Translations under genes and position numbers: made by a program
Notes under the pieces: generated by a model
Database searches by the model: none
The model's input: the letters and a program-made list of their open reading frames with translations, nothing else
What the model was told of the DNA's origin: nothing
Shown here: piece after piece, positions 52,306 to 61,308 of the stretch
How positions within the stretch are numbered: position 1 is the first letter of the stretch
Layout of the letters: each line of letters starts with the position of its first letter
Origin: a bacterium 1xD8-48
Lineage (GTDB): Bacteria > Bacillota > Clostridia > Lachnospirales > Lachnospiraceae
Direction of reading: 5' to 3'
Assembly: GCA_009917455.1 (NCBI GenBank)
Contig: QZDS01000004.1
Coordinates: forward strand, 62,001-126,000
Length of the DNA stretch: 64,000 nt

Positions 52306-54189
52306 ATGAGTAACGAGACGAAAAGAGAAAGAAAACCCTTTAATGTAAAATTGTTTTACAGGAGAACCTGCCTGATAATCTATGATATTATCAGCGTAAT
52401 CGGCGCCAGCTATATAGCGCTTCTGATGCGTTACAGCTTTGATATTTCCCAGATACCGGAGCATTTTCTTACGCCGATTAACAGGTTTCTTCCCCTTAAT
52501 ATTGCAATAACGCTAGTGGTTCTGTATCTGTTCCGCATGTATCACAGCCTGTGGGCTTTTGCGGGAGAGACGGAACTGCAGAATCTTGTGATGTCCAGCA
52601 TCGTGTCGGCGGTATGCTACAGCGTGGGCATTCAGTTTTTCAGGGTGAAGGGGGAGCAGGCGGTTCCCAGTAGTTATTATTTCCTCTATGTGTTCCTGCT
52701 GATTAGCTTTATTTTTGCCAGCCGGTTTTCCTACCGGTTTTTCAGGAGCTTAAAGCATAAGCAGCAGAATAAGAACAACAGTATTTCCGTCATGGTGATT
52801 GGGGCCGGGGAAGCAGCAAATCTGATTATCAAGGAAATCGTGAACAGCAATTTTTCCACCATGGTAATCCGCTGCATTATTGACGACGATGCAGGCAAAT
52901 GGGGAAGATTTATTCAGGGCATCAAGGTTGTGGGCGGAAGGGATAAGATTATCGAATGCGCCGATATTTTCGGGATTGACGAAATTATCGTGGCAATGCC
53001 TTCCATCACCCGTTCCGAGATGTCCGCCATTCTGGATATCTGCAAGGAGACGAGCTGTAAGCTGCGTTCCCTGCCGGGCATGTACCAGCTGGTAAACGGA
53101 GAGGTCAGCGTCAGCAAGCTGCGGGACGTCGAGGTGGAGGACCTTCTGGGGCGCGACCCCATAGAGGTGGATTTAAATTCCATTCTGGGTTATGTAAAAG
53201 GCCAGAAGGTTCTGGTGACGGGCGGCGGCGGTTCCATCGGCAGCGAGCTCTGCCGGCAGATAGCTTCCCACCAGCCGGCCATGCTGATTATTCTTGATAT
53301 CTACGAGAACAGCGTCTATGATGTGCAGCAGGAACTGTTGGTGCGGTATCCGGAGCTGAAACTGGAAGTGCTGATTGGTTCCGTGCGAAATACCAGCCGT
53401 ATGAACTGGATTTTTGAACATTATAAGCCGGATATCGTCTACCACGCGGCGGCCCACAAGCATGTGCCGCTGATGGAGGACAGCCCCAACGAGGCGGTGA
53501 AAAACAATGTGTTCGGCACCTTTAAGACCGCGCAGGCGGCGGCAATGAACAATGTGAAGCGTTTTGTGATGATTTCCACGGACAAGGCCGTGAACCCCAC
53601 GAATATTATGGGGGCCAGCAAGCGGATTTGCGAGATGATTATCCAGACTTTCAACAAGCATTATGACACGGAGTTTGTGGCGGTGCGTTTCGGAAATGTG
53701 CTGGGAAGCAACGGCAGTGTGATTCCGCTGTTTAAAAAGCAGATTCTGGCGGGCGGGCCGGTGACGGTTACCCACCCGGATATCATCCGGTATTTTATGA
53801 CCATACCGGAGGCGGTTTCTCTGGTGCTTCAGGCGGGGGCTTATGCAAAGGGCGGGGAAATCTTCGTTCTGGATATGGGGAAGCCCGTAAAAATACTTGA
53901 TTTGGCTAAAAACCTTATCCGGCTTTCGGGTTTTCGGGTGGACGAGGATATCAAAATTGAATTTACCGGCCTGCGCCCCGGAGAAAAGCTGTATGAGGAG
54001 CTCCTTATGGAGGAGGAGGGCATGCAGGAGACGGCGAACAGGCTGATTCATATCGGCAAGCCCATAGAAATAGACGAAAGCAGATTTTTTGTCCAGTTGA
54101 GGGACTTAAAGGAAGCTTCCAAAAATGAAAGCAGCGATATCAGGCCGATGATTAAGGAAATCGTGCCGACCTATCATTATAAGGAATGA
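52306..54189 (+). CDS. UDP-GlcNAc 4,6-dehydratase, long membrane form (PglF/WbpM/CapD type)
   Basis: A 627-residue enzyme making UDP-2-acetamido-2,6-dideoxy-hexos-4-ulose. Four N-terminal membrane helices (about 22-145) are followed by a CoA-binding-like domain (about 155-275) and an extended SDR domain: NAD loop TGGGGSIGSE (about 305-314), AAHKHVPLMED, and the catalytic STDKAVNP with MGASKR (about 424-440), where Met replaces the usual SDR Tyr, as in PglF. It supplies the substrate for the aminotransferase that follows 10 bp later. It begins 3 bp after the Wzy-like gene stop. Confidence 0.92.
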   Translation: MSNETKRERKPFNVKLFYRRTCLIIYDIISVIGASYIALLMRYSFDISQIPEHFLTPINRFLPLNIAITLVVLYLFRMYHSLWAFAGETELQNLVMSSIVSAVCYSVGIQFFRVKGEQAVPSSYYFLYVFLLISFIFASRFSYRFFRSLKHKQQNKNNSISVMVIGAGEAANLIIKEIVNSNFSTMVIRCIIDDDAGKWGRFIQGIKVVGGRDKIIECADIFGIDEIIVAMPSITRSEMSAILDICKETSCKLRSLPGMYQLVNGEVSVSKLRDVEVEDLLGRDPIEVDLNSILGYVKGQKVLVTGGGGSIGSELCRQIASHQPAMLIILDIYENSVYDVQQELLVRYPELKLEVLIGSVRNTSRMNWIFEHYKPDIVYHAAAHKHVPLMEDSPNEAVKNNVFGTFKTAQAAAMNNVKRFVMISTDKAVNPTNIMGASKRICEMIIQTFNKHYDTEFVAVRFGNVLGSNGSVIPLFKKQILAGGPVTVTHPDIIRYFMTIPEAVSLVLQAGAYAKGGEIFVLDMGKPVKILDLAKNLIRLSGFRVDEDIKIEFTGLRPGEKLYEELLMEEEGMQETANRLIHIGKPIEIDESRFFVQLRDLKEASKNESSDIRPMIKEIVPTYHYKE

Positions 54190-54199
54190 GGTGGAGAAA

Positions 54200-55333
54200 A
54201 TGGCGGCAAAAAAGATTTATTTATCTTCCCCGACCATGCACGGCGAGGAACAGAAATTTGTGAAGGAGGCGTTCGATACCAACTGGGTGGCGCCTTTAGG
54301 ACCGAACGTGAACGCGTTTGAAAAGGAACTGGCGGATTACGTGGGGATTTCCCATGCCTCGGCGCTAAGCGCCGGAACGGCGGCAATTCATCTGGCCCTG
54401 AAGATTTTGGGGGTAGGAGAGGGAGACGTGGTTTTCGTTTCCTCATTGACATTCAGCGCAACCTGCAATCCCATTGTCTATGAAAAGGCGGTTCCCGTGT
54501 TTATCGACTCGGAGGAGGACACCTGGAACATGGACCCCGCGGCGCTTCGCCTTGCTTTTGAAAAATATCCGAATCCAAAGGCCGTTATCGTGGTTCATCT
54601 GTACGGAACGCCTGCAAAGTTGGACGAGATTATGGCGATTTGTGAGGAGCATCATGTTCCGCTTATCGAGGACGCGGCGGAGTCCCTTGGCAGTACCTAT
54701 AAGGGAAAGTATACGGGAACTTTCGGAAAAATCGGTATTTACTCCTTTAACGGCAATAAGATTATCACCACCTCGGGCGGCGGCATGCTGGTTTCCTCCG
54801 ATGAGGAAATAACGAAAAAGGCCACTTTTCTGGCGACTCAGGCCAGAGACGCGGCCCGGCATTATCAGCATTCCCAGATTGGGTATAATTACAGAATGAG
54901 CAACGTAACCGCCGGAATCGGCCGGGGGCAGATGCTGCACCTGGATGAGCACAAAGCCAGAAAAAAGGAGATTTACAGACAGTACGAGGAGGCGTTCCGG
55001 GACATTCCTGAAATCACTTTAAATCCCTTAAACAAGGACGGCGACGCCAACTGCTGGCTTACCGGCATGGTAATCGCAAAGGGCTGTAAGGTAACGCCGG
55101 ACGATGTGATGGACGCCCTGGAGGCGGAGAACATTGAAAGCCGTCCCGTGTGGAAGCCCATGCATTTACAGCCGGTATTTGCGGAGTATGATTTTATCAC
55201 CACAAACAGGGAGGGGCAAAGCGTGTCCTCCGATATCTTTGAAAGGGGCCTGTGCCTGCCCAGCGATGTTAAAAATACGGCGGAGGACATGGAACTGATT
55301 ATCAGGACTGTGAGAAGGTGCTTCGGAAGATAA
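54200..55333 (+). CDS. UDP-4-amino-sugar aminotransferase (PglE-like, DegT family)
   Basis: A 377-residue PLP-dependent aminotransferase converting the 4-keto sugar from the upstream dehydratase to UDP-4-amino-4,6-dideoxy-GlcNAc. Visible: SSPTMHGEEQKFVKEAF, NWVAPLGPNV, SGTAAIHLALKILGVG, SSLTFSATCNPIVYE, VVHLYGTPAKLDEI, EDAAESLGSTYKGK and the PLP lysine in SFNGNKIITTSGGGM (about 184). The pattern matches PglE/LegC-type enzymes. GTG 54191 could start the frame, but ATG 54200 after GAGGTGGAG is better. The next gene is the initiating transferase. Confidence 0.9.
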   Translation: MAAKKIYLSSPTMHGEEQKFVKEAFDTNWVAPLGPNVNAFEKELADYVGISHASALSAGTAAIHLALKILGVGEGDVVFVSSLTFSATCNPIVYEKAVPVFIDSEEDTWNMDPAALRLAFEKYPNPKAVIVVHLYGTPAKLDEIMAICEEHHVPLIEDAAESLGSTYKGKYTGTFGKIGIYSFNGNKIITTSGGGMLVSSDEEITKKATFLATQARDAARHYQHSQIGYNYRMSNVTAGIGRGQMLHLDEHKARKKEIYRQYEEAFRDIPEITLNPLNKDGDANCWLTGMVIAKGCKVTPDDVMDALEAENIESRPVWKPMHLQPVFAEYDFITTNREGQSVSSDIFERGLCLPSDVKNTAEDMELIIRTVRRCFGR

Positions 55334-55379
55334 TAAAAGATACCGAACCATAAATATGCCATGGAAAATGAGGGGAAAT

Positions 55380-56003
55380 ATGTACAAAAGGTTTGTAAAG
55401 AGACTGCTCGACATTATCATATCGCTTTGCGCGCTGATTATTCTTTCTCCCCTGCTCCTTATTCTCTGGATTCTGGTGCGGATAAAGCTGGGAAAGCCGG
55501 CGCTGTTTGCCCAGGAGAGGCCGGGAAAGGACGGAAAAATTTTTAAGCTTCACAAGTTCCGTTCCATGACGGACGAGCGGGACGAAAACGGGGAGCTTTT
55601 GCCGGACGAGGTTCGTCTTACCCGTTTCGGCAGAATATTCCGGGCCACCAGCCTGGACGAGCTGCCGGAGCTTTTCAGCATCTTAAAAGGAGATATGAGC
55701 CTCATTGGGCCAAGGCCCCTTCTGGTAAAATACCTGCCCTGGTACTCGGAGGAGGAAAGCCACAGGCATGACGTGAGGCCGGGGCTTACAGGGCTGGCCC
55801 AGGTAAACGGGCGCAACGCCATCGGCTGGGAGGAGCGGTTTGCCTACGATTTGGAGTATGTGAACCATCTGACCTTTGGAATGGATTTGAAGATTATTTT
55901 TATGACCGTCAAAATGGTGCTGAAACGCTCGGGGGTTTTGTCCGGGGAAGAGCAGACCACGGTGGATTTTGATATATACAGGAAAGGACAGCGTGAAGGT
56001 TAA
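55380..56003 (+). CDS. Initiating sugar-1-phosphate transferase (PglC-like)
   Basis: A 207-residue monotopic phosphoglycosyl transferase that starts lipid-linked glycan assembly by moving a sugar phosphate to undecaprenyl phosphate. One N-terminal re-entrant helix (about 5-32), then QERPGKDGKIFKLHKFRSM, the catalytic Asp-Glu in SLDELPELFSILKGDMSLIGPRP (split at about 88-110) and RPGLTGLAQVNGRN. The small size without extra helices is that of PglC, which uses UDP-diacetylbacillosamine. With the dehydratase and aminotransferase it indicates that the first sugar is a 4-amino-4,6-dideoxy-GlcNAc derivative. ATG 55380 follows GAGGGGAAAT. Confidence 0.92.
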   Translation: MYKRFVKRLLDIIISLCALIILSPLLLILWILVRIKLGKPALFAQERPGKDGKIFKLHKFRSMTDERDENGELLPDEVRLTRFGRIFRATSLDELPELFSILKGDMSLIGPRPLLVKYLPWYSEEESHRHDVRPGLTGLAQVNGRNAIGWEERFAYDLEYVNHLTFGMDLKIIFMTVKMVLKRSGVLSGEEQTTVDFDIYRKGQREG

Positions 56004-56076
56004 AGCTTTCGCGCCGGAGAGCGCGCGTCCGCAATGCATATGCGGACTCTGACATGCATGGAAAGAAGGGACTGGC

Positions 56077-57060
56077 ATGAATATTTTAATCTTAAGTGCG
56101 GGAACAAGGAATAAGGTGGTACAGTTTTTTAAGGAAAACATGGGGGAGGGCGGAAAGGTGGTTGCCACCGACTGCTCAAATCTGGCGCCCGCGGTGTATG
56201 AGGCGGACGTTTTTTATCTGGTTCCCAGAATTACCGCGCCGGGGTATATTGACAGGATTCTGGAAATCTGCGTATCGGAAAAAATAGACGGCGTGTTTTC
56301 CCTGATTGACCCGGAGCTGAGCCTTCTTGCAAAAGAAAGGGAGCGGTTTCTTGCGGTGGGGACGACGCCCGTGGTTTCGCCTTACGATTTGGTGGAAACA
56401 TGCTTTGATAAATATAAAATGTATCAGATGCTGACAGAGCTTTCCATCCCAACAGGGAAATGCTATGTGGATAAGGAATCCTTTTACGGGGATTTGCATG
56501 CGGGAAAAATCAGCTATCCGGTTTTCGTAAAGCCGGTGAGAGGAAGCGCCAGCATCAATATTAACAAGGTGGTTTCGGATAAAGAAATCGAGGTGCTTTT
56601 TGACTTATACGACGATTTGATGATTCAGGAATTCATGGACGGGCAGGAATACGGGGCGGACGTGTATATTGACATGCTCTCCGGAAAATGTACTTCTATT
56701 TTTGTGAAAAAGAAAATTAAAATGCGCGCGGGGGAGACGGATAAGTCCGTATCGGTAAAAATTCCGGCGCTTTTTGAGCTGCTGCAGAAATTCGTGGAAA
56801 AATGCGGTTTTTGTGGTATGATAGATATTGATATATTTGAAATAAACGGAACCTTTTATATTTCGGAGGTTAATCCCAGATTCGGGGGCGGTTATCCCCA
56901 TGCCTATGCCTGCGGCGTGAACATTCCAAAGCAGGTGATGGCCAATCTTTCCGGCAGGGAAAACCCCGTGAGAATCGGGGAGTATCCGGAAAATATCTGT
57001 ATGATGAAATACAACGAAGTCGCCATCAGGGATTTTAACGGAAAGGAAATCGTAGAGTGA
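56077..57060 (+). CDS. ATP-grasp ligase in the bacillosamine-type operon
   Basis: A 327-residue ATP-grasp protein with an N-terminal pre-ATP-grasp Rossmann domain (about 1-110; ILILSAGTRNKVVQFF) and the ATP-binding domain: CFDKYKMYQML, FVKPVRGSASINI (phosphate-loop region, about 150-162), IQEFMDGQEYGADVYID, and the metal-binding GMIDIDIFEINGTFYISEVNPRFGG split at about 248-272. The enzyme would form an amide or carboxylate-amine bond. It occupies the position where pgl loci have the PglD acetyltransferase, so it may attach an amino acid to the 4-amino group of the sugar; that is inference. ATG 56077 follows GAAAGAAGGGA. The GT4 gene starts 1 bp after its stop. Confidence 0.8.
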   Translation: MNILILSAGTRNKVVQFFKENMGEGGKVVATDCSNLAPAVYEADVFYLVPRITAPGYIDRILEICVSEKIDGVFSLIDPELSLLAKERERFLAVGTTPVVSPYDLVETCFDKYKMYQMLTELSIPTGKCYVDKESFYGDLHAGKISYPVFVKPVRGSASININKVVSDKEIEVLFDLYDDLMIQEFMDGQEYGADVYIDMLSGKCTSIFVKKKIKMRAGETDKSVSVKIPALFELLQKFVEKCGFCGMIDIDIFEINGTFYISEVNPRFGGGYPHAYACGVNIPKQVMANLSGRENPVRIGEYPENICMMKYNEVAIRDFNGKEIVE

Positions 57061-57061
57061 C

Positions 57062-58144
57062 GTGAAAAAAATTTTGATACTGGCCAACTCCTCGGCAGGG
57101 CTTTATGATTTCCGGGGCGAGCTGATTGAAAAGCTTCTCGGAGAATATGAGGTGACGGTGAGTCTGCCGGACGAGGTAAAAACCGACGAGCTGAAAGCGG
57201 CGGGCTGTAAGGTGGTCCACACGCCCATCAACAGGCGGGGAGTGAATCCGGCGGAGGATTTTAAGCTCCTTCGAAGCTACCTGAGGCTCTTAAAGGAGGA
57301 AAAGCCGGATTTGGCGCTGACCTACACCATTAAGCCCAATATTTACGGCGGATTTTGCTGCGGTCTTATGAAAATCCCTTATCTTGTGACGGTTACGGGG
57401 CTTGGGAGCACTTTTCAGAAAAAGGGACTGCTCCTTAAAATGATTGTGGCCATGTACCGGGCAGGACTTAAAAAGGCCGCCTGCGTGTTTTTTCAAAACG
57501 AGGAAAACCGGAAAATATTTGAAAACTATCGGATAAAAGGGAAAAGCACGAGACTGGTAAAGGGCTCGGGCGTTAATCTGTCCCGTCACACCTTTGAGGA
57601 GTACCCGGAAGGGGAGACGGTGCGTTTCCTCTATGTGGGGCGCATGATGCGGGAAAAGGGAATCGAAGAGCTTCTCGAAGCCGCCGCCAGACTGCACGGG
57701 CCGGAAGCGGAATTTGAACTGCTGGGCTACTGCGACGAGGACTATCAGGACAGGCTTGATGCCTGTGAAAAGGAAGGCGTTATCCGGCAGCTTGGCTTTG
57801 ACCCGCAGGTACATGAATATTTAAAGAGGGCCTCGGCTCTGGTGCTTCCCACCTGGCACGAGGGCATGAGCAATGTGCTGATGGAAGCCTCCGCCACGGG
57901 CAGGCCGGTGATTGCCACGAATATCAGCGGATGCCGGGAGATATTTGAGGAGGGCGTCACGGGCTTTGGATGTGAGGCGAAAAGCGGAGAATCTCTTACG
58001 GAAGCCCTTAGGAAATTCCTGAATCTGTCACGGGAGGAGAGAGCCCGGATGGGGCACAGAGCCAGAGAAAAGATGGAGAGGGAATTTGACAGGAACAAGG
58101 TAGTTGCGGCTTATTATAAAGAAATAAAAGAAATTGTTTCATAG
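57062..58144 (+). CDS. GT4 glycosyltransferase (PglA-like)
   Basis: A 360-residue GT-B enzyme. N-terminal acceptor domain: KKILILANSSAGLYDFR (about 2-18), DLALTYTIKPNIYGGFC and TVTGLGSTFQKKG (about 108-120), which are typical of PglA/WbpX-like enzymes adding HexNAc to an undecaprenyl-linked bacillosamine. C-terminal donor domain: YVGRMMREKGIEELL (about 191-205) and the EX7E motif in HEGMSNVLMEASATGRPV. The start codon is GTG 57062, 1 bp after the ATP-grasp gene; no later ATG retains the first strand. It is predicted to add the second sugar. Confidence 0.87.
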   Translation: MKKILILANSSAGLYDFRGELIEKLLGEYEVTVSLPDEVKTDELKAAGCKVVHTPINRRGVNPAEDFKLLRSYLRLLKEEKPDLALTYTIKPNIYGGFCCGLMKIPYLVTVTGLGSTFQKKGLLLKMIVAMYRAGLKKAACVFFQNEENRKIFENYRIKGKSTRLVKGSGVNLSRHTFEEYPEGETVRFLYVGRMMREKGIEELLEAAARLHGPEAEFELLGYCDEDYQDRLDACEKEGVIRQLGFDPQVHEYLKRASALVLPTWHEGMSNVLMEASATGRPVIATNISGCREIFEEGVTGFGCEAKSGESLTEALRKFLNLSREERARMGHRAREKMEREFDRNKVVAAYYKEIKEIVS

Positions 58145-58157
58145 TGGAGGAAGCAGG

Positions 58158-59474
58158 ATGAATTTGTATGAAAAACTGTTAAGCGGAGAAGAAAAGCTGT
58201 CCCTTGTGGGACTTGGATACGTGGGAATGCCTATCGCGGTGGCGTTTGCGCGGAAAATCAAAGTGGTGGGATTTGACTTAAACAAAGAAAAGATTGCGCT
58301 GTATCAGAAAGGCGTAGACCCCACCAGAGAGGTGGGCGATGAGGCCATCAAAAGTACCAGCGTGGAGTTTACTGCGGACGCGGCAAAGCTCAGGGAGGCG
58401 AAGTTCCATATCGTGGCGGTTCCCACGCCGGTCAACAGCGACCACACCCCGGACCTTACCCCGGTGGAGGGGGCAAGCCGTATTCTTGGGCAAAACCTTA
58501 CAAAGGGCTCTGTGGTGGTTTTTGAATCCACGGTTTATCCCGGCGTGACGGAGGATGTCTGCGTGCCGATTCTGGAAAAGGAATCCGGCCTTACCTGCGG
58601 CGTGGATTTTAAAATCGGCTACTCGCCGGAGCGCATCAATCCCGGCGATAAGGTTCACAGGCTGGAAACCATTGTAAAAATAGTGTCGGGTATGGATGCG
58701 GAAACATTGGATACCGTTGCGAAGGTGTACGAACTGGTGGTGGAGGCCGGAGTGTACCGCGCCCAGTCTATCAAGGTGGCGGAGGCGGCCAAGGTGATAG
58801 AAAACAGCCAGCGTGATATCAACATAGCTTTTATGAACGAGCTTTCCATTATTTTCAATAAGATGGGTATCGACACCAAATCGGTGCTGGAGGCAGCGGG
58901 AACCAAATGGAATTTCCTGAAATTTTTCCCCGGTCTGGTGGGCGGACACTGTATCGGCGTAGACCCCTATTACCTGACCTATAAAGCGGAAGAGCTTGGA
59001 TACCACTCCCAGATTATTTTAGCCGGCCGTCAGATTAACGACGATATGGGGAAATACGTTGCGGAAAATATGGTAAAAAATCTGATTAAGGCCGATATTC
59101 CGGTAAAGCGGGCCAAGGTTGCCATTCTTGGTTTTACGTTCAAGGAAAACTGTCCCGATACCCGAAATACCAAGGTGATAGATATTTACAGAGAGCTGGG
59201 CGAGTACGGGATTCATCCCGTTGTGGTGGATCCGGCGGCGGACGCGGCGGAGGCAAAGCATCTGTACGGCATTACCTTTGACGATATGGAAGCGGTAAAG
59301 GATATGGACGGTGTGATTGTGGCCGTGTCCCATGAGCAGTTCCTGTCTCTGGATAAGGAAAAAATCAGCAGCTTCTATAACGCAAAGCATGAGAAAAAGG
59401 TATTGATGGATATTAAAGGGCTGTTTAACAGGGAAGAATATCTGACAGAGGACTTTATTTACTGGAGGCTGTAG
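58158..59474 (+). CDS. UDP-N-acetyl-hexosamine 6-dehydrogenase (TviB/WbpA-like)
   Basis: A 438-residue nucleotide-sugar dehydrogenase oxidising C6 of UDP-GlcNAc or UDP-GalNAc to the uronic acid with two NAD. NAD loop VGLGYVGMPIAVAF (about 17-30), VAVPTPVNSDHTPDLT (about 88-103), VVFESTVYPGVTEDVCVP, YSPERINPGDK, KVIENSQRDINIAFMNEL, and the catalytic cysteine in GLVGGHCIGVDPYYL (about 262). The overall pattern fits TviB, which together with the TviC-like epimerase downstream yields UDP-GalNAcA. ATG 58158 follows GGAGG; the frame from 58134 overlaps the GT4 gene. Confidence 0.9.
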   Translation: MNLYEKLLSGEEKLSLVGLGYVGMPIAVAFARKIKVVGFDLNKEKIALYQKGVDPTREVGDEAIKSTSVEFTADAAKLREAKFHIVAVPTPVNSDHTPDLTPVEGASRILGQNLTKGSVVVFESTVYPGVTEDVCVPILEKESGLTCGVDFKIGYSPERINPGDKVHRLETIVKIVSGMDAETLDTVAKVYELVVEAGVYRAQSIKVAEAAKVIENSQRDINIAFMNELSIIFNKMGIDTKSVLEAAGTKWNFLKFFPGLVGGHCIGVDPYYLTYKAEELGYHSQIILAGRQINDDMGKYVAENMVKNLIKADIPVKRAKVAILGFTFKENCPDTRNTKVIDIYRELGEYGIHPVVVDPAADAAEAKHLYGITFDDMEAVKDMDGVIVAVSHEQFLSLDKEKISSFYNAKHEKKVLMDIKGLFNREEYLTEDFIYWRL

Positions 59475-59547
59475 GGAAATTTCGGAATTGCGGAGATTTG
59501 CCTGCGCTGAGGGACTTGGCGGAAAATAAGTGACAGGAGAAAGAAAA

Positions 59548-60525
59548 ATGGGATATAGAGAATTAAGCTTTGAGAAGGATTCCGTATTTCTTGTGGGGGG
59601 CGGGGCAGGTTTTATCGGTTCTAACCTGTGCGAGGCCATACTGGAAATGGGTTATACGGTAAGGTGTCTTGACGACTTGTCCACAGGAAAGTACGAGAAC
59701 ATCGAGCCTTTTACAAAAAATGAAAGATTTACCTTTATCAAAGGGGATATCAGGGAGCTGGAGACCTGCATGGAAGCCGCAAAGGGAGTGGACTACGTGC
59801 TGAATCAGGCGGCCTGGGGAAGCGTTCCCCGCAGCATTGAAATGCCTCTTTTATACGAGGAAATCAATATCAGGGGCACGCTGAACATGATGGAGGCTGC
59901 CCGCCAGAACAAAGTAAAGAAATTCGTCTATGCTTCCAGCTCTTCCGTCTATGGCGACCACCCGGTTCTGCCCAAAAAGGAAGGACAGGAGGGAAAGGTG
60001 CTTTCTCCCTATGCGCTGACAAAAAAGGTGGATGAGGAATACGGACGCCTGTACAAGGTTCTGTACGGCCTTGATACCTACGGGCTTCGGTATTTCAATG
60101 TATTCGGAAGAAGGCAGGACCCTGACGGCGCGTATGCGGCGGTGATTCCCAAATTTATCAGACAGCTTATGAACGGGGAACAGCCCACAATCAATGGCGA
60201 CGGAAAACAGTCCAGAGACTTTACCTATATTGACAATGTAATCGAGGCGAACTTAAAGGCATGCCTTGCGTCCTCTGACGCGGCAGGCGAGGCATTTAAT
60301 ATCGGCGCCGGGGGCAGGGAATACCTGATTGACGTTTATTATGAACTTTGTAAGGCTTTGGGGAAAGAGACGGAGCCTTTATTCGGCCCGCCAAGGGCAG
60401 GGGATATCAGGGATTCCAACGCGGATATCGGAAAGGCAAGGGAACTGCTGGGCTATAACCCGGAGTATGATTTTGCCGCCGGAATCGCTCTGGCTATTGA
60501 CTGGTATAAGGAAAATCTGGTATGA
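59548..60525 (+). CDS. UDP-GlcNAc(A) 4-epimerase (TviC/WbpP-like)
   Basis: A 325-residue extended SDR enzyme. NAD loop GGGAGFIGSN (about 16-25), DDLSTGKYENI, NQAAWGSVPRSIEMP (serine-rich substrate loop typical of WbpP/TviC), SSSSVYGDHPVLPKKE, the catalytic YxxxK in YALTKKVDEEYG, and FNVFGRRQDPDGAYAAVIP. It interconverts the gluco and galacto forms, giving UDP-GalNAcA with the dehydrogenase upstream. ATG 59548 follows AGGAG. The stop overlaps the deacetylase start by 4 bp (ATGA). Confidence 0.9.
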   Translation: MGYRELSFEKDSVFLVGGGAGFIGSNLCEAILEMGYTVRCLDDLSTGKYENIEPFTKNERFTFIKGDIRELETCMEAAKGVDYVLNQAAWGSVPRSIEMPLLYEEINIRGTLNMMEAARQNKVKKFVYASSSSVYGDHPVLPKKEGQEGKVLSPYALTKKVDEEYGRLYKVLYGLDTYGLRYFNVFGRRQDPDGAYAAVIPKFIRQLMNGEQPTINGDGKQSRDFTYIDNVIEANLKACLASSDAAGEAFNIGAGGREYLIDVYYELCKALGKETEPLFGPPRAGDIRDSNADIGKARELLGYNPEYDFAAGIALAIDWYKENLV

Positions 60526-61280
60526 AAATCACAGTGAGACTTGATGATATAACACCTGATATGGATTGGGAGCGCTTTTTGAAATTTAAGGCGCTTTTGG
60601 ACCGTTATCAGGTGAAGCCGCTTATAGGGGTGGTTCCCGATAACAGGGACGAAAACCTTGTGAAAAAGGAGCTTTCCGCGGAGGAAAAAAAGCTGTCCGA
60701 GGGCTTTTGGGAATATATAAAGTCCCTGCAGGAGGACGGATGGGTGATTGCCATGCACGGCTTCCGGCACATTTATTCCACAAAAAAGGGCGGCTGTTTT
60801 CCCCTAAATAATTTTTCGGAATTTGCCGGACTGCCCTTTGCGCGGCAGCAGGAAATGCTGACGGAGGGGAAAGCGATTTTGCATGAAAAGGGGATTGAGA
60901 CGGATATTTTCATGGCGCCGGCCCACTCCTATGATAAAAATACATGGAAAGCCCTTCGGGCGGCAGGATTCCGGGCGCTTACGGACGGATTTGGAGAAAA
61001 GCCCTACCGGTATGCCGGGCTTGATTTTTATCCCATTTCCTTTCGGCTCGGGAGCACCCTTAAAAAGAAGAGCGGATATTCCGCCATGGTAGTGCACACC
61101 AATACCGTTTCCGACGAGGACTTGAAGCGGTACGAGGGGTATTTTCAAAGGGAAGGGGTGGCATGGATTTCCTTTGAGGAATATCTGGGACTGCCGAAAA
61201 CGGAAAAGAGCCTGCCCGGACGGTGGAAGGAATTTTGGATGGCGAAGGGGAAATATCTGATTGGGAAACTGCGGGGATGA
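60522..61280 (+). CDS. DUF2334-like polysaccharide deacetylase family protein
   Basis: A 252-residue (beta/alpha) barrel protein related to NodB-type deacetylases. Metal-site candidates: RLDDITPDMD at the start (Asp pair, residues 5-14) and MHGFRHIYS (about 78-86; His-x3-His spacing). FMAPAHSYDKNTWKALRAAGF gives the usual MAPxHxxD-like loop, and VVHTNTVSDE a late histidine. It lacks a signal peptide, so it may deacetylate a precursor inside the cell, for instance a lipid-linked HexNAc. It is coupled to the epimerase by ATGA overlap. Confidence 0.82.
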   Translation: MKITVRLDDITPDMDWERFLKFKALLDRYQVKPLIGVVPDNRDENLVKKELSAEEKKLSEGFWEYIKSLQEDGWVIAMHGFRHIYSTKKGGCFPLNNFSEFAGLPFARQQEMLTEGKAILHEKGIETDIFMAPAHSYDKNTWKALRAAGFRALTDGFGEKPYRYAGLDFYPISFRLGSTLKKKSGYSAMVVHTNTVSDEDLKRYEGYFQREGVAWISFEEYLGLPKTEKSLPGRWKEFWMAKGKYLIGKLRG

Positions 61281-61308
61281 TTTATATTATCAGGTAGGGG
61301 GTAGAAAA

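Noticed and set aside
53173..54051. 292-residue minus-strand frame inside the UDP-GlcNAc 4,6-dehydratase gene
   Set aside because: Antisense to an intact conserved enzyme; composition is that of a shadow frame.
52306..58144. Pgl-type protein N-glycosylation locus
   Set aside because: The early enzymes match, but no PglB oligosaccharyltransferase is present in the window, and polymerase/ligase-like and capsule genes favour a surface polysaccharide.
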